A stretch of 10,476 nt of DNA from Clostridia bacterium (GTDB lineage: Bacteria; Bacillota; Clostridia; Oscillospirales; CAG-272), in assembly GCA_017386965.1 (NCBI GenBank), contig JAFOGE010000054.1, forward strand, positions 1-10,476. Direction: 5' to 3'. This document shows, piece by piece, positions 1-4,722 of the stretch (the first letter of the stretch is position 1; the number at the start of each line of letters is the position of its first letter). The notes beneath the pieces are model-generated. The model saw only the letters and a program-made list of their open reading frames with translations, did no database searches and had not been told where the DNA came from. Position numbers and translations under genes: made by a program.

Positions 1-41
1 AATAAAAAATAGGCTCTTTTTGCGTTTTTTTGCAAAAAAGA

Positions 42-70
42 TTGATTTTAAAGAATAAATCATGTATAAT
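42..70 (+). promoter_or_regulatory. Sigma-A promoter for the mreB-like gene
   Basis: A -35 box TTGATT (42-47) and a perfect -10 box TATAAT (65-70) are separated by exactly 17 bases. The sequence upstream is rich in A and T tracts. Transcription would start near 77, so the ATG at 62, which lies inside this promoter, would not be on the transcript. The box match is seen directly; activity is inferred. Confidence 0.6.
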
Positions 71-83
71 GATGACAGAGAAC

Positions 84-95
84 GGAGAAAGGAGG
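84..95 (+). promoter_or_regulatory. Purine-rich ribosome binding site ahead of mreB-like gene
   Basis: The tract GGAGAAAGGAGG is the only strong Shine-Dalgarno match near the 5' end of the mreB-like gene. It ends only 2 bases before an in-frame GTG (98), though its first GGAG lies 10 bases upstream of that GTG. It lies 29 bases before the ATG at 125, which has its own GGAG at 118-121. The geometry leaves the true start undecided between GTG 98 and ATG 125, but argues against ATG 62. Confidence 0.4.
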
Positions 96-124
96 TCGTG
101 TCGGTTCATCCGAACGCGGAGATC

Positions 125-1222
125 ATGGATCAAATCGAAGAACTGGAAGAGAAAAAGAAGAAAACGTTTTCCCTCTCGGGATTGTTTGATAGCTTTAAGC
201 TGAGCCGCAACATCGGCATCGACCTTGGCACCGCAACCGTTCTGGTTTACGTACAGGGCAAGGGAATCGTTCTCGAGGAGCCCTCGGTGGTGGCCATTGA
301 TACCAACACCGATACCATTCTGCAGGTGGGAAAAAGCGCGCAGCAGATGCTGGGAAGAACGCCCGGAAACATCGTCGCCGTGCGTCCTCTGCGGGACGGT
401 GTCATCAGTCAGTACGAGGTCACCCTGAAGATGATCGAGTATTTTATCCGACAGGTGTGCAAAAATATGTTCTTTCCCCCGCGCGTGATGATCTGTAGTC
501 CCTCGGGGATCACAGAGGTCGAGGAGAGAGCCGTGGTGGATGCCGCGCGCGAGGCCGGTGCCAGCAAGGTCTATCTGATTGAGGAGCCGATGGCTGCCGC
601 AATCGGAGCGGGGCTGGACATCTATTCCGCCAACGGCAATATGGTCGTGGATATCGGAGGCGGAACTACCGATATCGCGGTGCTTTCCTTAGGGGGCGTG
701 GTCGTTTCCGAGTCCATCAAGATTGCGGGCGACAAGTTTGACGAGGCAATCATGCGCTACGTGCGCAGAAAATACAACGTTCTCATCGGTGCGCGAACCG
801 CCGAGGGAATCAAGAAACGGATCGGCGCGGTTTACGATCACAGCAATCCGCAGTCGGTCGAGGTCAAGGGAAGATGCATCACCCAAGGACTTCCCAAGGT
901 GGTATCCATCAACTCCAAGGAGATGATCGAGGCCCTGGCAGAGCCCGTGACGGCGATTCTGGACGGCATCTGCTCGGTGATCGAGCGCACGCCGCCGGAG
1001 CTTCTCGGGGACATTCTGCGCAACGGGATCGTAATGACAGGCGGTGGAAGCCTGCTTTATGGCTTTGATCAGCTTGTCGCACGTGTTACCGGGATTCCCA
1101 CGCGTGTGGCAGAGGAGGCCGTTTCCTGCGTTGCCATCGGAACCGGAAAATCCCTGGATCATCTGGATATGCTCCAGGAGGGTGCGATCAATCTTTCTAA
1201 GGAACGGAAGGTAAGACTATAA
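125..1222 (+). CDS. mreB: Rod shape-determining protein, MreB/Mbl family
   Basis: This is a bacterial actin that polymerises on the inner face of the membrane and guides the peptidoglycan elongation machinery. Counting from ATG 125 it has 365 residues. The actin-fold nucleotide-binding motifs are all present: phosphate-1 loop G-I-D-L-G-T (about 31-36), the Y-L-I-E-E-P-M-A-A-A segment (about 150-159), phosphate-2 V-V-D-I-G-G-G-T-T-D (174-183), and adenosine motif M-T-G-G-G-S-L-L-Y-G (304-313). The charged N-terminal extension, including E-E-K-K-K-K, makes it slightly longer than typical MreB (about 335-350 residues). The open frame continues up to ATG 62, but that codon overlaps the -10 box and has no Shine-Dalgarno site; GTG 98 is the other candidate start. 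No mreC or mreD follows, so it could equally be an Mbl or MreBH paralogue. Family assignment is very secure; the paralogue and the start are not. Confidence 0.95.
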   Translation: MDQIEELEEKKKKTFSLSGLFDSFKLSRNIGIDLGTATVLVYVQGKGIVLEEPSVVAIDTNTDTILQVGKSAQQMLGRTPGNIVAVRPLRDGVISQYEVTLKMIEYFIRQVCKNMFFPPRVMICSPSGITEVEERAVVDAAREAGASKVYLIEEPMAAAIGAGLDIYSANGNMVVDIGGGTTDIAVLSLGGVVVSESIKIAGDKFDEAIMRYVRRKYNVLIGARTAEGIKKRIGAVYDHSNPQSVEVKGRCITQGLPKVVSINSKEMIEALAEPVTAILDGICSVIERTPPELLGDILRNGIVMTGGGSLLYGFDQLVARVTGIPTRVAEEAVSCVAIGTGKSLDHLDMLQEGAINLSKERKVRL

Positions 1223-1227
1223 AGCAG

Positions 1228-1262
1228 GATCAGCACTGCAGGCGGAGCCGGCGGTGCTGATC
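1228..1262 (+). other. Intergenic hairpin between mreB-like gene and pepD
   Basis: The arms 1228-1239 and 1251-1262 pair over 12 bp (one G-U) around an 11-base loop. Only three T residues follow, so it is at best a weak terminator or a processing/stability element. Immediately after it lies a 14-base perfect palindrome, CTTTCGATCGAAAG (1262-1275), whose 3' half overlaps the Shine-Dalgarno sequence of pepD. Confidence 0.6.
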
Positions 1263-1286
1263 TTTCGATCGAAAGGAGATAGAAGC

Positions 1287-2729
1287 ATGGAGTACGTTAT
1301 TCAGGGGAGAAATCCCGAGGCGGTCTTTCGTTTTTTTGAGGAGATCAGCCAAATTCCGCGTCCCTCCTATCACGAGGAGCGGATCGCAGATTATCTGGTG
1401 TCCTTTGCAGAAACGCGCGGATTGGAGTGCGTGCGTGACGCATTGCACAACGTTCTGATCAAGGCACCTGCCGACCCCGGGCTGGAATCGATCCCGGCGA
1501 TCCTTTTTCAAGGACATACCGACATGGTCTGTGAGAAGAATGCGGACACCGAGCATGATTTTTTGAAGGATCCTTTGAAGCTTTACGTGGACGGTGACCG
1601 TCTGCGCGCAAAGGGAACGACGCTGGGCGCAGACAACGGCATTGCGGTTGCCATGATGATGGCGATGCTGGATGGGGCTTTGGGACCGCATCCTGCGATC
1701 GAGTGCCTGTTTACCACGGCCGAGGAGGTTGGCCTCAACGGTGCGGAGGGCTTTGATTACCGTCACGTTACGGCACGCCGCATGGTCAATCTGGACAGTG
1801 AGGCCTTGGGCTGGGTAACGGCAGGATGCGCGGGCGGAATCCGCTCGGATCTGGTGCTGTCTGCCACGACGGAGCTCTTTTCCGGCACGGCACTCCGCGT
1901 TTCGGTCAAGGGGCTGATGGGCGGACATTCCGGGGAGAATATCAATAGCGGGCGCGCAAATGCCAATAAACTGATGGGACGTCTTCTGGGCGCGCTTCTT
2001 GACGCGATGCCGGAGATCCGTCTGATCCGTCTGACAGGAGGCTCCAAGGACAATGCCATCCCCAGAGAATGCGAGGCGCTTCTGGCGCTGTCCGATCCGG
2101 AGGCGGCATCCGATATTTTGGAGGAGGAGGCGATGCGCATCGCGCAGGAGCTTTCCCCCTGCGACCGAGAGTTTACGCTGACGGTGGAAACCGATGCTCC
2201 CGAGGCAGTCATGCTCTCTGCCGAGGACACGCGGCACGCGATTTCCCTCATGCGGTCCGCGAAAAACGGCGTGATTGCTATGAGTGAGGATATCAAGGGA
2301 TTGGTTCAGACCTCGCGCAATCTTGGCGTGATCACGACCGAGGATGCCACGATTACCTTTGTCTTTTCTTCCCGTTCCTCCAAGGAATGCGAGCTGGATG
2401 CTTGCGTGGAGGATCTGGACACCTTGGCGGCAGAGCTTGGATGCAGCGCAAGACATTACAGTCGCTATCCCGGATGGGAGTTTGCAAGTGTATCCCCTCT
2501 GCGCGAGGCCTATTTGCAGGCTTATCGGGAGGTCACGGGCAAGGATGCCGCGGTGAACGTGATCCACGCCGGACTGGAGTGTGGAATCATTCGCTCCAAG
2601 CTTCCGGATATGGACATCATTTCGGTTGGTCCGACCATGCACGATATCCACTCACCGGACGAAGCGCTTGAGTTGGGAGATACCGAGATCTTTTGTAAGA
2701 CCCTGACGCGATTGTTGGAGATCCTCTGA
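1287..2729 (+). CDS. pepD: Aminoacyl-histidine dipeptidase (Xaa-His dipeptidase), peptidase family M20C
   Basis: This cytoplasmic zinc peptidase cleaves beta-alanyl-His and other Xaa-His dipeptides, and broadly recycles dipeptides. The 480-residue length matches the PepD family. The di-zinc and catalytic motifs are in order: H-T-D (H77 metal, D79 catalytic), G-A-D-N-G (D116 bridging metal), A-E-E-V-G (E146 catalytic base, E147 metal), N-L-D-S-E (D170 metal), and H-S-P-D-E near the C-terminus (H455 metal). G-G-H-S-G-E-N-I-N-S-G-R (212-223) is the lid-domain signature, and H-A-G-L-E-C-G (427-433) is also conserved. Start: ATG 1287 has AAAGGAG (1272-1278) 8 bases upstream. The frame runs back to a GTG at 1254, but that lies within a hairpin stem and lacks a ribosome binding site. 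It lies 64 bases after the mreB-like gene, with no clear promoter between, so it is probably read through from mreB. A strong terminator follows. Confidence 0.96.
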   Translation: MEYVIQGRNPEAVFRFFEEISQIPRPSYHEERIADYLVSFAETRGLECVRDALHNVLIKAPADPGLESIPAILFQGHTDMVCEKNADTEHDFLKDPLKLYVDGDRLRAKGTTLGADNGIAVAMMMAMLDGALGPHPAIECLFTTAEEVGLNGAEGFDYRHVTARRMVNLDSEALGWVTAGCAGGIRSDLVLSATTELFSGTALRVSVKGLMGGHSGENINSGRANANKLMGRLLGALLDAMPEIRLIRLTGGSKDNAIPRECEALLALSDPEAASDILEEEAMRIAQELSPCDREFTLTVETDAPEAVMLSAEDTRHAISLMRSAKNGVIAMSEDIKGLVQTSRNLGVITTEDATITFVFSSRSSKECELDACVEDLDTLAAELGCSARHYSRYPGWEFASVSPLREAYLQAYREVTGKDAAVNVIHAGLECGIIRSKLPDMDIISVGPTMHDIHSPDEALELGDTEIFCKTLTRLLEIL

Positions 2730-2741
2730 TCGCGAAAGACA

Positions 2742-2793
2742 CCGGGGTGAGTCAAATGCGACAAGGCATTTCGACTCACCCCGGCTCTTTTTT
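2742..2793 (+). terminator. Strong rho-independent terminator after pepD
   Basis: CCGGGGTGAGTC (2742-2753) plus AAATGC (2754-2759) pair with GCATTT (2766-2771) and GACTCACCCCGG (2773-2784). This gives an 18-bp stem with one bulged C and a 6-base loop. CTC and a run of six T (2788-2793) follow. It begins 12 bases after the pepD stop and separates the housekeeping pair from the next transcription unit. Confidence 0.95.
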
Positions 2794-2852
2794 GCCATCG
2801 CCTCCTATCAAAGCCTCTGCGGGATAAAAATATCTTTTTTTGAAAAAAGACA

Positions 2853-2881
2853 TTTACAAAAAAAGGGGGGTATGATATAAT
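2853..2881 (+). promoter_or_regulatory. Extended -10 sigma-A promoter for the SGNH lipoprotein operon
   Basis: TTTACA (2853-2858), a 17-base spacer and a perfect TATAAT (2876-2881) are preceded by TG at 2873-2874, forming an extended -10 element. A and T tracts from about 2824 to 2852 resemble an UP element. Predicted start of transcription is near 2888. The in-frame ATG at 2880 overlaps the -10 box and so cannot be the translation start. Confidence 0.85.
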
Positions 2882-2888
2882 GAAAATA

Positions 2889-2969
2889 GCATTTTTCCTG
2901 CCGATTTTACCCGGAGGCGTCCGAGGTGGTCGCCATCCTTTGCACGGCAGGCTCGCAAAAGGAGAGAAT
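2889..2969 (+). promoter_or_regulatory. Structured 5' leader of the SGNH lipoprotein gene (possible cis-regulator)
   Basis: This leader of about 80 nt can form competing structures. Stem A is CCTGCCG (2897-2903) with CGGCAGG (2945-2951). Inside it, GGAGGCG (2913-2919) pairs with CGCCATCC (2931-2938), with one bulge. Stem B is CCTTTGC (2937-2943) with GCAAAAGG (2955-2962), which covers the start of the Shine-Dalgarno sequence. The 3' arm of stem A sits in the loop of stem B, so the two would be alternatives or form a pseudoknot. It does not match a riboswitch class I recognise. The pairings are seen; any regulatory role is inference. Confidence 0.4.
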
Positions 2970-4697
2970 ATGAAAAAGAATTGGATTCGAAGAGCCCTTC
3001 GGCTTCTTCTCGGAACGATATTGCCCTGCTTTTTGATTCTTGCGATGGCGTCCTGTACGATCGAGGGACCAAAGGGCCTTGACGGAAAGGACGGTGCCGA
3101 TGGCGCGGACGGTGCCGACGGTGCGGACGGCGCGAACGGGCAAAACGGAAAGAGTGCCTACGAGCTGGCACTGGAGGATGGCTTTGAGGGGACGCTGCAC
3201 GAGTGGCTTCTTTCCTTGGCCGTGCGCGGCGGTGACGGGGAGGATGGAAAGGACGGGCAGAACGGACAGGACGGCGAGGATGGCAAGAACGGCGAGAACG
3301 GAAAAGACGGCGTTGGCGTAGCCGACGTGAATATTTCCTCGGACGGCCGCCTGCTCGTGACCCTGACGAACGGTACGATCCTGGATGCGGGCGCGATCGA
3401 CAACGCGGAAGGAGATCTCGGAGAGCCGGATGCGGATGGCTTTACGCCGGTGTATGAAATGGTCATCAAGGGAGAGGGAGATCTCAATCTTCGCGATGCT
3501 CCGGGCAACGGCAACGTGGTGACCGTGGTGAGCGAGGGCGCCGAGCTTTTGCGAACCGGAATCCAGCGCGATGACCCGCTCAATGGGTATAGTCGGTTTC
3601 TGTACAACGGACAGGTCTGCTATGCCAGAAGCAAATATTTTGAGCTGCGCTATTATTACGAGGGTGTCGTACCTACGCTGCATCTTCCCGATGCAATCTA
3701 TCTGACGGTTGGAGAGCAGGCTTGGTTCATCACGGATCAGATCCTTTCCTCCTGCCAGGAGGATCTTACCGTTCGCTATTCCTTTACGGGAAGCGGGGAG
3801 CGCATTTACGATGCAGAGGAGGGCTTTGCCGTGACCCCCTCCCGGGCAGGCACCTTTAAGCTGACCGTTACGGTGGAGGCAATCGAGGAGGGCGAGGTCC
3901 GAACCGTTTGCTTGGATACAGCTACGGTGACGGTGACCGAGAAGAATCCCTCCCTGACGCTTGCGGGCATGGTCCTGGGCGACAGCCGCATCGCGGACGG
4001 CGAGATCGTCAAGACCCTGCGGGAGCAGCTTCCGAACGTGACATGGCTTGGCACACGGATCGTCAAGGATGGTGACGTAACGATCCCTCACGAGGGACGC
4101 AGCGGCTGGACGGCCGAGAATTACGCTACGGATGCCGCCGTGACGGTCGGCACGGACTTTACGCTGGAGAATCCCTTTTACAATCCGGATAAGGGCGCGT
4201 TTGACTTCTCCTATTACATGAACAAATATTTTCCTGATCAGACGCCCGACTTCGTGATCCTCAATCTCGGAGCCAACGACAGCTATTCGGCCGCATCCGT
4301 AGAGCATCTTCTTGCAATGGTCGATTCGATCAAGGCCTACGGAGCATCGGCCAGCAGGGAGATCCGCATTCTGGTCATGACCGAATACCGCTCTCCCGCG
4401 AAGAACTATTACCTCTCGCAGAATGCCGATCTCAACATCCTGGATCTGCGTCAGCGGCAGTACGCCTACTTTGATCTTCTGCGTCGGGCCTTTGCGGAGC
4501 AGGAGGATTCCGAAACCTATCTGGTTCCCAACTTCCTCTGCATCAACGGCTTCTCGGATTGGGTCCTGGACACCGTAACGACGGGGCGCGGGGAGGAGAT
4601 TCGGATCACCGACGTGATCCATCTTGGCACGCAGGGCTACCGCAAGGAGGCCTCCATGCTGCGCGCCTACCTATACGGCATCTTTGCAGAAAAATGA
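2970..4697 (+). CDS. Surface lipoprotein with collagen-like stalk, SH3b, Ig-like and SGNH/GDSL hydrolase domains
   Basis: A 575-residue exported lipoprotein, probably an esterase or deacylase acting on cell-surface or environmental glycans. Domains in order: lipoprotein signal peptide with lipobox M-A-S-C (lipidated C29); collagen-like G-x-y repeats (33-60); an acidic linker with K-S-A-Y-E-L-A; a second G-x-y block (87-116); a small beta module (about 117-141); an SH3b-like domain (about 163-226, D-L-N-L-R-D-A-P-G and G-Q-V-C-Y-A); an Ig-like beta region (about 235-325); and a C-terminal SGNH hydrolase (about 328-575). SGNH blocks are complete: G-D-S (337-339, nucleophile S339), G in G-R-S-G-W (379), G-A-N-D (434-437, N436), and D-V-I-H (D548, H551). 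Start ATG 2970 has GGAG at 2961-2964; the in-frame ATG at 2880 is in the promoter. The substrate is unknown; acetylated polysaccharide is a guess from the family. The next gene is 25 bases downstream and probably co-transcribed. Confidence 0.88.
   Translation: MKKNWIRRALRLLLGTILPCFLILAMASCTIEGPKGLDGKDGADGADGADGADGANGQNGKSAYELALEDGFEGTLHEWLLSLAVRGGDGEDGKDGQNGQDGEDGKNGENGKDGVGVADVNISSDGRLLVTLTNGTILDAGAIDNAEGDLGEPDADGFTPVYEMVIKGEGDLNLRDAPGNGNVVTVVSEGAELLRTGIQRDDPLNGYSRFLYNGQVCYARSKYFELRYYYEGVVPTLHLPDAIYLTVGEQAWFITDQILSSCQEDLTVRYSFTGSGERIYDAEEGFAVTPSRAGTFKLTVTVEAIEEGEVRTVCLDTATVTVTEKNPSLTLAGMVLGDSRIADGEIVKTLREQLPNVTWLGTRIVKDGDVTIPHEGRSGWTAENYATDAAVTVGTDFTLENPFYNPDKGAFDFSYYMNKYFPDQTPDFVILNLGANDSYSAASVEHLLAMVDSIKAYGASASREIRILVMTEYRSPAKNYYLSQNADLNILDLRQRQYAYFDLLRRAFAEQEDSETYLVPNFLCINGFSDWVLDTVTTGRGEEIRITDVIHLGTQGYRKEASMLRAYLYGIFAEK
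3066..3149 (+). repeat. Collagen-like G-x-y repeat block 1
   Basis: About nine consecutive glycine triplets, mostly G-A-D and G-K-D type, are encoded by imperfect 9-base units (GAC/GGT/GCC-rich). The block would form a rod-like stalk next to the lipid anchor. Such DNA is prone to copy-number change by slippage. Confidence 0.85.
3228..3317 (+). repeat. Collagen-like G-x-y repeat block 2
   Basis: Ten glycine triplets (residues 87-116), here mainly G-E-D, G-K-D, G-Q-N and G-K-N. They are charged and hydroxyl-free, as in bacterial collagens. A globular 26-residue insert separates this block from block 1. Confidence 0.85.
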
Positions 4698-4722
4698 AAC
4701 TACGGACAGAAGGATAGCAGAC

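Noticed and set aside
12..40. GGCTC followed by T-runs at the window start, like the tail of the two real terminators in this window
   Set aside because: The matching GAGCC arm is not visible in the 11 bases available upstream, so no stem can be shown. It may be only an AT-rich spacer or promoter-upstream sequence.
2880..2969. Upstream in-frame extension of the SGNH lipoprotein starting at ATG 2880
   Set aside because: The ATG overlaps the -10 box and has no usable ribosome binding site role on the transcript. Starting at 2970 gives a normal lipoprotein signal peptide.
3066..3317. Glycine-triplet DNA repeats considered as a CRISPR array or tandem satellite
   Set aside because: The units are 9-base, imperfect, in frame and explained by collagen-like protein repeats; there are no unique spacers between identical repeats.
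4624..4722. Upstream in-frame extension of the heparinase-like protein overlapping the SGNH gene
   Set aside because: The added residues look like out-of-frame translation of the SGNH C-terminus (arginine- and proline-rich, no signal peptide), and ATG 4723 has a spaced AAGGAT site.
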